Positions 1-8,094 of a DNA stretch of 64,000 nucleotides are shown here, one piece after another; position 1 is the stretch's first letter, and each line of letters begins with the position of its first letter. Below the pieces are notes generated by a model. That model did no database searches. It was not told where the DNA came from and worked only from the letters and a program-made list of their open reading frames with translations. Source of the stretch: an uncultured Anaerolineae bacterium (GTDB taxonomy: Bacteria; Chloroflexota; Anaerolineae; Promineifilales; Promineifilaceae); the NCBI GenBank assembly GCA_937943625.1, contig CALEAD010000067.1, positions 1 through 64,000 of the forward strand, read 5' to 3'. The translations under genes and the position numbers were made by a program.

Positions 1-2
1 TC

Positions 3-131
3 AAACTCGAGCTGCTCAAGGGCAATACCAAACTCAATCACTTTGCACTCAAATCCAAACTGTATTTGTCCGCCATTCATGCCGCTTATGCCAAGTTGCG
101 GGAACTCAACCCCACTCAACTGGCTGCGTAA
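3..131 (+). CDS. C-terminal fragment, possibly a transposase
   Basis: An open frame runs in from the left window edge and stops at TAA 129-131. The visible 42 residues are basic and helical (LELLKGNTKLNHFALKSK, then LYLSAIHAAYAKLREL). This resembles the C-terminal helix of some DDE transposases of the IS4 type, but no catalytic residue is in view, so the family is a guess. A terminator-like hairpin follows 40 bp downstream, which supports this being a real gene end. Confidence 0.4.
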   Translation, partial: KLELLKGNTKLNHFALKSKLYLSAIHAAYAKLRELNPTQLAA

Positions 132-170
132 GGTGAGTTACTCAGCAAAAACGTAACACAATTTACTATG

Positions 171-190
171 CCTGGTACGCCCAGGTTTTT
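171..190 (+). terminator. Rho-independent terminator
   Basis: The hairpin CCTGG-TACGC-CCAGG (171-185) is followed directly by five T residues (186-190). It lies 40 bp after the stop of the fragment at the left edge, on the same strand. Confidence 0.6.
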
Positions 191-365
191 CTAACCTGCG
201 TTATGGTTTCACTCATCGCGGTGTTCAGCGACCCATGTTGAACGCCTTACGTTGCAACATCCTCGCCAAAGTTGAACTTCTACTGAGCGTTCCCCCAAAC
301 CTGACCTCCTCCATCATGGTATGTGCTAAAATCAGCAACCGTTGCGTAAAAACCTTGATATTTAC

Positions 366-530
366 GGCATGGGTCAAGCGCTTTTGGTAGTTTGACCGCC
401 GACCGCGATTTTGCCGGTGATGAGCGATCTGTTGTTGGCCGTCTGCGGTCAGAAGTAGAGACAAGTATCAGGTTTGGCAACCTGGGCTACACTTACAGAC
501 GTCCGTCGGCGGTCGGCGGTCATTTTCACA
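366..530 (+). repeat. Dispersed GACCGCn-heptad repeat, copy 1
   Basis: The 411-bp spacer 132-542 holds the terminator above and then this repeat, with no gene that I can support. The copy begins with a GGTCAAGCG motif, then GTTTGACCGCCGACCGCG, TTTTGCCGGTGATG and an opposing GTCTGCGGTCAG arm. A further run of GGCGGTC units (500-520) ends just before the ribosome binding site of the MoxR gene. The same order of words recurs near 10.9, 22.1, 42.4 and 49.8 kb. Confidence 0.75.
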
Positions 531-542
531 GGAGCAATAAAC

Positions 543-1499
543 ATGGCAGAAGTAAACGTACAGGCAATTACAACGCAATTGGTGGAAAATGTTGAGCAAG
601 TCATCATTGGCAAAACACAGTCGGTGCAGCTAACCGTGCTTGGCCTTTTGTGCCAGGGACACATCTTGATCGAGGATGTGCCAGGTGTCGGTAAAACGAT
701 GATGGCTAAGGCGCTGGCTAAATCAGTCGGCTGCCAGTTCCAGCGCATTCAGTTTACACCAGATATGTTGCCCAGTGACGTGACAGGCGTCTCTGTATTT
801 AACCAGAAGAGCCGTGAGTTTGAATTTCGCCCTGGCCCGATCCACGCCCAAATTGTGCTGGTGGATGAGATCAATCGCGCCACGCCGAAAACGCAGTCGG
901 CTTTGCTAGAGGCCATGGAAGAGCGACAGGTAACGGTAGACGGCCGTACCTATCCCCTTGGCCCCCCGTTTATGATTCTCGCCACCCAAAATCCTATCGA
1001 GTACGAAGGTACGTTTCCCCTGCCCGAAGCACAGCTAGACCGCTTTATGCTGCGCATCCGCCTGGGCTATGCTAGCCGCGCCGAAGAAGTGGAAATGCTC
1101 GACAGGCAGCAATACCGCCATCCCATTGACCAGTTGACGCAAAAGGTCACCCTGGAGGAATTGCAAGCGGCACAGCAGGCAATTCGTGCCATTTACATTG
1201 ACCAGAAAGTGAAAGAGTACATCGTGGACCTGGTGCGTGAAACGCGTGAGCACCCCGATGTTTATCTGGGTGCCAGCGCGCGCGGGGCGCTGGCACTCTA
1301 TCGCCTGTGCCAGGCGCGCGCCGCGCTGTTTGGCCGCGACTACGTGTTGCCGGATGACGTGAAGGCGCTGGCTGGTGCTGCCTTGGGACATCGCATGATC
1401 GTGGGGCCGGCCGCACGCATCAAAGATGTGCAGTCAGAGGAAATTGTGCAAGAGATTCTCAATCGGTTGCCTGTACCTGGGGCACAGACGCGCCGCTAA
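543..1499 (+). CDS. MoxR-family AAA+ ATPase
   Basis: A 318-residue AAA+ ATPase of the MoxR class. These proteins act as chaperones that mature or insert metal or vWA-domain partners, usually encoded next door. The Walker A motif GVGKT is at residues 48-52, Walker B VLVDEI at 105-110, and a sensor-1 region ILATQNP at 145-151 precedes the MoxR-typical [15 protein letters not shown] chose ATG 543 over an in-frame start at 474 because AGGAG lies 8 bp upstream and the family starts near here. The next gene, a DUF58 protein, follows after 6 bp, which is the standard MoxR-DUF58 pair. The exact client is unknown. Confidence 0.93.
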   Translation: MAEVNVQAITTQLVENVEQVIIGKTQSVQLTVLGLLCQGHILIEDVPGVGKTMMAKALAKSVGCQFQRIQFTPDMLPSDVTGVSVFNQKSREFEFRPGPIHAQIVLVDEINRATPKTQSALLEAMEERQVTVDGRTYPLGPPFMILATQNPIEYEGTFPLPEAQLDRFMLRIRLGYASRAEEVEMLDRQQYRHPIDQLTQKVTLEELQAAQQAIRAIYIDQKVKEYIVDLVRETREHPDVYLGASARGALALYRLCQARAALFGRDYVLPDDVKALAGAALGHRMIVGPAARIKDVQSEEIVQEILNRLPVPGAQTRR

Positions 1500-1505
1500 A
1501 CTGCC

Positions 1506-2783
1506 ATGAAATATCGCCGCACTGTCCTTTTTTTGTTGGCTGTAGTGGCGCTGATTGGGGCGCTGCAAACAGGACGTGCCCTGTTGTATAACCTGGCTTA
1601 CCTGCTGGCGCTGCTGATCATCATCTCTTTTGCCTGGGCCTTTGCCAACATCAACAGTGTACGCTTTTCCCGCGCCACACGTGCTTTTCGCACACAGGTG
1701 GGGCGGCCGTTAGAGGAGCGTTTTATTGTGATCAACCGCAGCATTGTGCCCGTGCTCTGGCTGGAAGTGCGCGACAGTTCGGAAATCCCCGGTCACTTCA
1801 CCAGTCAGGTTATTAATGGGTTGGGGCCACGCGGCAGCTATTACTGGCGCACGACGACCATTTGCCAGCAGCGCGGCCGTTTTCAGTTAGGCCCGATCAG
1901 CATCAGCACCAGCGACCCCTTTGGCCTGTTTCCCATGCGCCGCCAGGACGTACAAACGCGCAACGTGGTGGTGTATCCCATGACAGTGGATATTTTTGAT
2001 TTTGCTTTGCCCGTTGGTGTCCTATCTGGTGGGGATGCGTTGCGCCGGCGCACCCATTACATCACCACCAATGCGGCCGGCGTGCGCGACTATGCGCCGG
2101 GGGACAGCTTCAGCCGCATTCATTGGCCCAGCACAGCACGGCGTGACCGCTTGATTGTGAAGGAGTTTGAGCTAGACCCGCTGGCAGACATCTGGATTAT
2201 TGCCGATATGGCCAGCTTTAGCCACGTGGCGCCGCGTGCGCCGCAAGCACAGCAACGATTGGTAGCCCAGGGAGACGAGCTGCCAGTCTGGATGCGGCGC
2301 GAGGTGTTCAGGCTGACGGACAGCACAGAAGAGTACACGGTGACCATTGCCGCCTCGCTGGCGCAGTACTTCTTGCGTAAAGACCGTGCCGTAGGAATGT
2401 TGGCCTATGGGCAGTCAAACGAAGTGGTGCAGCCAGACCGGGGAGAGCGCCAGTTAAATCGCATTTTGGAGACGCTGGCGGTGCTGCGCGCCGAGGGAAG
2501 AATTCCCTTGCAGGATTTGGTCAACGGGGAGATTCACCTGTTTCCGCGTGGGGCGACGCTGGTTGTGGTGACGCCAGGTAGCAGCGAAAACTGGGCGGGC
2601 ATAGCGCGCCAGCTTGTGCGGCGCGGACTGAAGGTGGTTACGGTGCTGGTGGATGCGCAATCGTTTGGCGGCACGCATTCTGCGGCCACGTTAGCGACGC
2701 TGTTGCAAGCATACCATCTACCGGTGTATGTGGTGCGGAGTGGGGATGATTTAACGGCCGTACTCAGTCGCTCTGCCGGTTAG
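1506..2783 (+). CDS. DUF58 (vWA-like) membrane-anchored protein
   Basis: A 425-residue protein with two N-terminal membrane segments (about 6-25 and 27-47) followed by a long soluble part. The DUF58 signature GVRDYAPGD is at 192-200 and IHWPSTARR at 206-213. Family knowledge: DUF58 proteins are the usual partners of MoxR ATPases and share a vWA-like fold. The role is probably a membrane-linked assembly or stress module, but the substrate cannot be read from sequence. No transglutaminase-like gene follows, unlike in many MoxR loci; the next gene is on the opposite strand and ends 10 bp away. Confidence 0.9.
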   Translation: MKYRRTVLFLLAVVALIGALQTGRALLYNLAYLLALLIIISFAWAFANINSVRFSRATRAFRTQVGRPLEERFIVINRSIVPVLWLEVRDSSEIPGHFTSQVINGLGPRGSYYWRTTTICQQRGRFQLGPISISTSDPFGLFPMRRQDVQTRNVVVYPMTVDIFDFALPVGVLSGGDALRRRTHYITTNAAGVRDYAPGDSFSRIHWPSTARRDRLIVKEFELDPLADIWIIADMASFSHVAPRAPQAQQRLVAQGDELPVWMRREVFRLTDSTEEYTVTIAASLAQYFLRKDRAVGMLAYGQSNEVVQPDRGERQLNRILETLAVLRAEGRIPLQDLVNGEIHLFPRGATLVVVTPGSSENWAGIARQLVRRGLKVVTVLVDAQSFGGTHSAATLATLLQAYHLPVYVVRSGDDLTAVLSRSAG

Positions 2784-2792
2784 CCGGCTGGC

Positions 2793-3641
2793 CTATGCCA
2801 GTAGCTGCTGCATAATGCCGTGAATCAGGCCGGTTAGACGAGGGATCACGCGCGCGCCCGTCTCCAACACCTCAGCGTGAGTGAGAACTGTACCAGGAGC
2901 AGGGTCTGGCACAGCCATGTTCGTAATCGTTGAAATTCCCAGCACCTCTAGTCCCGCATGACGCGCTACCACTACCTCAGGCACGGTAGACATGCCTACC
3001 GCATCGCCACCAATCAGGCGTAAAAAGCGCAGTTCTGCCGGCGTTTCGTAGCTGGGGCCGGCGACAAAGGCATAAACCCCTTCTTGCAGGCCAAAACCGA
3101 GTTCGGCAGCTACGTCATGCGCCAGGCGGCGCAGCCGGGCGCTATATGGCTCTGTCATGTCGGGAAAGCGCGGACCAACAGCGTCATCATTGGCGCCGCG
3201 CAGTGGGTTGTTCCCGGCCATGCCTGGCATATTGAGGTGGTCTTTAATTAGCATCAAATCGCCTGGGGAAAAGGATGGGTTGATGCCGCCCGCAGCGTTG
3301 GTGACGATGAGGGTGCGCACGCCCAATCTGACCATGACGCGCACGGGCAGGGTAATCTGGCTCATGGAGAGGCCTTCATAATAATGGGAGCGCCCCTGTA
3401 GGATGAGTATGTGTTTGCCGTGCAGTTCGCCAATGAGCAGCACGCCTTTGTGCCCAGAGACGGTGGAGGCGGGCCAGTAGGGAATCTCGTGGCTGTGAAT
3501 AACATCAGGGTTACCTAACCCATCCCCCAAACTGCTCAGCCCAGAGCCGAGCACCAGGCCAATAGTAGGCTGGTGCTCGGTGCGCGCGCGCACAACGGCC
3601 GTTGCTTGCGCCACCTGTTCTGGAGTCACGATGATACTCAT
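2793..3641 (-). CDS. punA: Purine nucleoside phosphorylase (trimeric PNP family)
   Basis: A 282-residue enzyme for phosphorolysis of purine (deoxy)ribonucleosides to base and ribose-1-phosphate in the cytosol. The phosphate-binding GSGLSSL is at 32-38, QGRSHYYEG at 82-90 and TNAAGG at 114-119. GPSYETPAE at 195-203 carries the purine-site Glu, GGDAVGMSTVPE is at 211-222, and the base-binding Asn lies in STITNMA (237-243). This matches the inosine/guanosine-preferring trimeric class. The start ATG overlaps the stop of the Xer recombinase gene by 4 bp, so the two are translated together. The length is normal for the family. Confidence 0.95.
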   Translation of the reverse strand: MSIIVTPEQVAQATAVVRARTEHQPTIGLVLGSGLSSLGDGLGNPDVIHSHEIPYWPASTVSGHKGVLLIGELHGKHILILQGRSHYYEGLSMSQITLPVRVMVRLGVRTLIVTNAAGGINPSFSPGDLMLIKDHLNMPGMAGNNPLRGANDDAVGPRFPDMTEPYSARLRRLAHDVAAELGFGLQEGVYAFVAGPSYETPAELRFLRLIGGDAVGMSTVPEVVVARHAGLEVLGISTITNMAVPDPAPGTVLTHAEVLETGARVIPRLTGLIHGIMQQLLA

Positions 3642-4498
3642 AATTCTGCTTCCAGGTGGGTGTAAACTTGTGTTGTCGAGATATTAGCGTGCCCCAGGAG
3701 CCTTTGCACTTCTTGCAGATTTCCGCCCCGTGCCAACCTGTGTGCGGCAAAGCTGTGCCGGAGCGTATGGGGCGTGACCGGCAGACTCAGCTCGGCCTCT
3801 TTGGCGTAGGCCTTAATGATGAGCCACAATCCTTGGCGCGTGAGCTGCTGCCCGCGATGGTTGAGAAAGAGGGCTTTCTCTTCGGCGTCTTTCAGCAGAT
3901 ACGGCCGTCCTGCTTCCAGATATTGCACCAGCATTTCCTGCGTTTCGGTGTCAAAGGGCAGCTCCCGCACTTCCCCATCTTTGCCACGACAGCGCAATTT
4001 TTGCTGTGCCAGGTCCACATCTTCCAGGCGCAGCGAAACCACCTCAGTGACGCGCATGCCCGTGGCGTATAAGATTTTCAGCAGCGCTGCGTCGCGCAGA
4101 TTTTTTGCCCCTTCCTCGCGCGTGGGGGCCTGTAGCAGCATTTCCACATCATGAAAGGAGAGCGGCTTGGGCAGGCGCTTTTCCACTTTTGGCGATTCGA
4201 TTTTTTCTGCCGGATCGTCCGTGATAATGCCCTGCTTGAACAGATAGCCAAAGAATGACTTAACCGCCGCTACCTTCCGCGCGACAGAAGAGGAAGCGTA
4301 ATCTTGCTCGTCCATATGGGCCACATACAGGCTAATCATATCGGTTGTCACCTCTTGCCACCGGGACAGATCGGGGTATTCGGTCAACATGAACGAGATA
4401 AACTGCGTCAGGTCGTTTTTATACGCCGCAACGGTGTTGGAAGAGTATTGCTTTTCTGTTTGTAGGGCATTGAGAAAAGTGAGTAATTGCTCTTCCAT
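3638..4498 (-). CDS. Tyrosine recombinase, XerC/XerD family
   Basis: A 286-residue site-specific recombinase. It has an N-terminal SAM-like core-binding domain (about 1-90) and a catalytic domain with the complete set R149 (ATGMRVTEV), K173, H244 and R247 (HTLRHSF), H270 (LLGHANIS) and the nucleophile Y279 (VYTHL). Full size and an intact active site suggest chromosome-dimer resolution, although XerC and XerD cannot be told apart here. I used the internal ATG 4498, with AGGAG 10 bp upstream, rather than a start at 4570. The gene overlaps punA by 4 bp. No attachment site or phage gene is nearby, so a mobile-element integrase is less likely. Confidence 0.9.
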   Translation of the reverse strand: MEEQLLTFLNALQTEKQYSSNTVAAYKNDLTQFISFMLTEYPDLSRWQEVTTDMISLYVAHMDEQDYASSSVARKVAAVKSFFGYLFKQGIITDDPAEKIESPKVEKRLPKPLSFHDVEMLLQAPTREEGAKNLRDAALLKILYATGMRVTEVVSLRLEDVDLAQQKLRCRGKDGEVRELPFDTETQEMLVQYLEAGRPYLLKDAEEKALFLNHRGQQLTRQGLWLIIKAYAKEAELSLPVTPHTLRHSFAAHRLARGGNLQEVQRLLGHANISTTQVYTHLEAEL

Positions 4499-4682
4499 AT
4501 ACCCATCACTCCTGAAAGCAGCGCCGGCAAATGGCCTACTGTACCTATTTTGAGGAATTATCGTTATCACACATTATGTAAGTTAAACTGCACGCATTAT
4601 AACATTACTTTTCATAATATCAAATACCAATCAACATAATCTCACCAGCATTACCAACCTGACAGCTTGGGAAGATTCTACT

Positions 4683-4711
4683 TTGACATTGTCAAAACCA
4701 ATAGCTATGAT
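4683..4711 (+). promoter_or_regulatory. Sigma70-like promoter
   Basis: TTGACA (4683-4688), a 17-bp spacer and TATGAT (4706-4711) form a near-consensus promoter. It reads into the lipoprotein fragment at 4772 and away from the divergent xer gene. It is stronger than needed for a dead fragment, so the locus may have decayed recently. Confidence 0.6.
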
Positions 4712-4771
4712 AGCGCTTGACAGCGCAGCGAACGGCGCGATTGACGGGTCAATTACCAAAGGATGGTTGCC

Positions 4772-4945
4772 ATGATAGACAAATTAGCGCGGTATTGGCT
4801 GGGCCTGAAGGCCGTTTCCCTCCTCCTTCTCACCGCTTGCGCCCAGCCCACAATCACCCCCACCGCGGCGGCAACGGCCGTTTCCCCCGTAAACCGCATG
4901 GAATCCAACAGCTGCTGCAGGCCCAGGACGCCAGCTTCGCGGTAG
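4772..4945 (+). pseudogene. Truncated lipoprotein gene
   Basis: ATG 4772, preceded by AAAGGA, opens a frame with a clean lipoprotein signal: a basic start, then AVSLLLLTAC with the lipobox cysteine near residue 24, and a Thr/Pro/Ala-rich tether (PTITPTAAATAVSP). After about 37 residues the sequence stops looking like this family (SNSCCRPRTPASR) and ends at a stop. Lipoproteins elsewhere in the window continue for hundreds of residues after the same kind of start. I read it as the head of a gene joined to foreign or inverted DNA near 4890. Confidence 0.5.
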
Positions 4946-5037
4946 GCATAGTACAACCACCAAAACTCCCGCGCTGTTGTCAATGCCCCCTGCGCATCAT
5001 GATAAGATTGGGTAGAACAATCGTTTCCAGGATGCAA
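4884..5037 (-). pseudogene. Possible inverted gene fragment
   Basis: On the minus strand, about 50 codons read as plausible protein (AQGALTTAREFWWLYYAYRE, then LGLQQLLDSMRFTG). The reading then runs into the reverse complement of the lipoprotein head, where it becomes Ala/Val-rich nonsense. I do not recognise the family. Two half genes meeting tail to tail suggest an inversion or deletion scar. It could also be a chance open frame. Confidence 0.25.
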
Positions 5038-5090
5038 ATGCCGATACCTGATTCCCCATACCTCGATTGGATAACGCCGAAAACACCCCT

Positions 5091-6305
5091 TTAAGAATCC
5101 TGATGCTGGACAATGATAGTTTGCAGCATAGCCTCAAATAAACACTTTTCTTCTTCAGTAGCTCCTGGATAATCTTCAGGTTCATCCTCTCCGCGCCAGG
5201 GCGTTAGCCCAAAAGCAAGATAGTGGTTTTCCAATTCAATAAACACCATATACACCCCCATCATTGAGGGCATTCTCGTGGTAATATAGGCCGGGTAATT
5301 GTTGAACATTGTGGACTGGTAGGTGAAGTTGGCCCATATTTCCTCAGAAACATACGGCCTGATCACGTCTGGAAAAGAGGCTCCATCCCTTGTGTAATAT
5401 TCGGTGTAGATATAAGGGTTGGTTTCTTCTCGTGGGAAATCACGCAAGTTGAACAAGGTCCCATACTGTTCATTATCACGCACAACCCACGATGGCGGTA
5501 CCTGCACGCTATAGCCGAAGTAGGTGTTCTCATACAGAATCCAATGAGTCGTATCAACCCCACATTCCCCATTTGTGATGGCTACACTTTCTTCTTCCAC
5601 ACTTAATAGAACAAGCGTCTGCAGCACAGCTTTGAACTGGCAGATTTCCAATTCTTTGGCTTCTGAAAAACCTTCTGCTGCTTCAGTTTCCCGCCAGACG
5701 TCTAGTCCAAAGGCAAGGTAACGCCCGTTCTTTTCATCGCGCACCACCGCCACGTAGGCTCCTGGTGCTAAAGGGAAGTCTGTGGTTAAAAAGGCAGGGT
5801 AATCATTATAGGTTGTTTCTTGGCGCGCGAATTCGGTAATCACGCTGCCAGAGATAAAGAATGGTTTAAGTTCTTCTTCAAGGGAATCGCCCAGAAATTG
5901 CTGAATGGCAATATACGGCTCTTTTGGCTGTTCGTGTCTCCGGTCCTGGTTGAAGCTTCCAGTATGACCGAAATCGAGCACATGCCATGATGGGGGTATG
6001 CGTATCGTGTAAGCCATATGGAAACTCTCAAACAACTCCCAATCTGTCATGTCGACAACACAGACGCCATTCCTCTCATTTTCGGTTTCGCCCGTCGGCT
6101 CTGTAGTTACTGTCTCCCTATCATCCAGGGACTCGTTTAGGGTCTCATCGTTTGCGGTCACACTGGCCATATCCTCGCCAATAACAATCTCATTCACATC
6201 CTCGTTGCCTGTGCGTTCTGTGCTATCCGGAGATTCGGTGGCCGGAGTACAACCACTTACGCATAAAAGCAAGCAAACACATAGAAGTAGTATCGTTTTG
6301 TTCAT
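5091..6305 (-). CDS. Lipoprotein with two copies of one domain
   Basis: A 404-residue secreted lipoprotein of unknown function. The signal peptide MNKTILLLCVCLLLCVSGC gives lipobox CVSGC near residue 19, followed by an acidic Thr/Ser/Glu linker to about residue 80. Two related domains of about 150 residues follow. Each opens with a Cys-Val-Asp-x-Thr pattern (CVVDMTDWELFE; CGVDTTHWILYE), then a Y-x-I/V-x-I/V-PPSW element, then NDYPAFLTT or NNYPAYITT, and closes with a YLAFGL-W-R-x-E stretch. The start is ATG 6305; an upstream in-frame TTG at 6320 is less likely. The domain resembles the PsbP/Mog1-like part of the neighbouring M23 protein. Confidence 0.8.
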   Translation of the reverse strand: MNKTILLLCVCLLLCVSGCTPATESPDSTERTGNEDVNEIVIGEDMASVTANDETLNESLDDRETVTTEPTGETENERNGVCVVDMTDWELFESFHMAYTIRIPPSWHVLDFGHTGSFNQDRRHEQPKEPYIAIQQFLGDSLEEELKPFFISGSVITEFARQETTYNDYPAFLTTDFPLAPGAYVAVVRDEKNGRYLAFGLDVWRETEAAEGFSEAKELEICQFKAVLQTLVLLSVEEESVAITNGECGVDTTHWILYENTYFGYSVQVPPSWVVRDNEQYGTLFNLRDFPREETNPYIYTEYYTRDGASFPDVIRPYVSEEIWANFTYQSTMFNNYPAYITTRMPSMMGVYMVFIELENHYLAFGLTPWRGEDEPEDYPGATEEEKCLFEAMLQTIIVQHQDS

Positions 6306-6375
6306 GATGATCCGTTCCAAAATTTGCGCCTAATGGACGCGCTTAAAGTTGCTGTTTTGTATCTGTATGGGTTGA

Positions 6376-6435
6376 AATCAGGCTTTTCACAGGCAGAAGT
6401 TAAATCAAGGGAAAAGAAAAGCCTGATTCTTTTTC
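6376..6435. terminator. Strong inverted repeat between two minus-strand genes
   Basis: AATCAGGCTTTTC (6376-6388) pairs perfectly with GAAAAGCCTGATT (6416-6428) across a 27-nt loop. On the plus strand it is followed by CTTTTTC. Both flanking genes are on the minus strand, so it probably ends or insulates the M23 transcript, though the better T-run is on the other strand. Confidence 0.5.
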
Positions 6436-6459
6436 AAAGGCTGCCAAGTTAAGATGATT

Positions 6460-7806
6460 TTAGTGGTTAGCAGGCTCGTTATGGACCGGGAGCGGGACAT
6501 CTATTGCGAAACTCATGGGCATACCAGAATACATGTTGTCGGGGTAGTACACTCCTCCCAGGTGATAAATAGCATTGGGGCGTGCGCTTTGCCCATCGTG
6601 AATGCCCCCACCTGGATATTGTCCTCCTGTCACTATCGCTAGTTTAGCATTCAGATGTAGGCTTTGATGCAGGTGAATGCCCCAATAATTGTCGGTATAA
6701 TCGCCGCTTCCGCCAGCAAAACCAATATGAGTGCCACTATTAACATAATTACCTACGACCGCAGAAGTTGATAATGAGCGCAAGTGAGCCATTACGCCCC
6801 AACGGTTATTTCCATAGTCGATAACAACCATCCGTCCAAGAGTGCGCCATCCCCCTCCTGCCCAGCCAGCATAAATAACAGTTCCACCTCTGTGTGGGTA
6901 GACCGCATCCCATTCGTTTAGTGCATGGTCAAGGGCATAATAATTGTTGTAATAATCTGTTGAATTGCATCTAATATGCCCACCCTGACCCCAAAAGTAT
7001 GAACCAGCAAATGAAATTCCTGAACCGCCTCTTGCGAATTTGTTCCACTGTGTTTGAACATAACCGGGATCACTTGTACAGCCTGGTTGAAGTGAAAGAA
7101 GATATGCTGGCGGTGTGACTAAACTCCCAGGGTTATTGGGAAGTATTGAATCGTTGTCACGTGTTGAAGATCCTTCAAGTTGCTTGATAATCTCATCTGG
7201 GGGTGGAACATACAAAACATCATCGGCATGAGGGATGTTTAACTCGTTCAGTTGCCTATTGGGGATAATAAACACGATTTTCTCTACTAGCTGTTTAAGG
7301 CTGTCATCGGAATTTTCGCCATAGTAGCGAATCTGGTAAACTCGATTATTTGCAGAGATCAAGAGCAACGTGTTTGGAGAAAGCCCCGGCATTGGTGACA
7401 GGATATAACCATCATATCCATTGATGTTTACAGGTGAAACTTTGATCAAAATAGTGGGATATGGGGCCACAGCTTTTTCTACCAATTTTTCTATGTCATT
7501 GGGCAGAGCTTCAATAACCCATTCAATACTGAAGATTGGTTCCTTAAAGCCACTTGCTTCCTGGTTTTTGTCCCGTACGACAAAACCGTATGTATCATTA
7601 AAGTAATCTTGTTCTGAAACTATGTGACTCCTTTTCGGGTAAGAAATCATAACGCCTAAAATCTCGTTTTGATAAGTTTCAAAATCTGTGTGATCATCGA
7701 AAGGTTGGGCATTGGCCAGAGTCGAGCTTGATAAAACAAGTGCAAGCGCTACCAAAATCATACAGCCGAGAACAACTGCGAAAGGTTTTTTAGTGTTGTT
7801 TTTCAT
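6460..7806 (-). CDS. Secreted M23-family metallopeptidase
   Basis: A 448-residue exported protein. An N-terminal signal segment (about 10-34, ending SSSTLANA) is followed by a domain with an ISYPKRS-type PsbP-like start (about 40-190) and a C-terminal peptidase M23 domain (about 250-430). Zinc-site candidates are His in GGHIRC, Asp in YYALDHAL, and HLH in GIHLHQSLH. The His-to-Asp spacing is long, as in LasA-like M23 enzymes rather than the short HxGxD form. The likely role is cutting peptidoglycan cross-bridges or foreign cell walls. GGAGGTAAATC precedes the ATG. Activity is inferred and not certain. Confidence 0.85.
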   Translation of the reverse strand: MKNNTKKPFAVVLGCMILVALALVLSSSTLANAQPFDDHTDFETYQNEILGVMISYPKRSHIVSEQDYFNDTYGFVVRDKNQEASGFKEPIFSIEWVIEALPNDIEKLVEKAVAPYPTILIKVSPVNINGYDGYILSPMPGLSPNTLLLISANNRVYQIRYYGENSDDSLKQLVEKIVFIIPNRQLNELNIPHADDVLYVPPPDEIIKQLEGSSTRDNDSILPNNPGSLVTPPAYLLSLQPGCTSDPGYVQTQWNKFARGGSGISFAGSYFWGQGGHIRCNSTDYYNNYYALDHALNEWDAVYPHRGGTVIYAGWAGGGWRTLGRMVVIDYGNNRWGVMAHLRSLSTSAVVGNYVNSGTHIGFAGGSGDYTDNYWGIHLHQSLHLNAKLAIVTGGQYPGGGIHDGQSARPNAIYHLGGVYYPDNMYSGMPMSFAIDVPLPVHNEPANH

Positions 7807-7893
7807 GATTTACCTCCAAAAACTATTTACAAGATAGTGCTGGTAATAGTTGGTACAGGGGGGAGGGTTATGATTCCTCCCTACCAATAGCCC

Positions 7894-7931
7894 TATTATA
7901 AAAAAGCAGGTGTAACAAAAGTGTAACAAAA
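7894..7931 (-). promoter_or_regulatory. Promoter -10 with adjacent 11-bp tandem repeat
   Basis: Read on the minus strand, a perfect TATAAT (plus 7894-7899) lies about 90 bp before the M23 start codon. Immediately upstream are two tandem copies of GTGTAACAAAA (plus-strand reading, 7910-7920 and 7921-7931), which cover the -35 area where no good -35 hexamer is seen. This arrangement suits an activator site. Confidence 0.5.
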
Positions 7932-8094
7932 AGCGATCCAGTTTTTCTGAGAGGAGTTGATTTTTTGTTACGGCCGTGTTACGCTTCGATGGTAAGCGAG
8001 AATTTATTCCTTTAGCGGCGCGCAATCTTGACTCAGCAGCCAAACTCCACAGCATAAAACAGCCTCTGGCGCCGTCTATGAGCGTAAGGTGTTT

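Noticed and set aside
3638-4498. The Xer recombinase as marker of an integrated element
   Set aside because: It has full length, is coupled to purine nucleoside phosphorylase and has no phage, att or cargo genes around it, so a housekeeping XerC/D is more likely.
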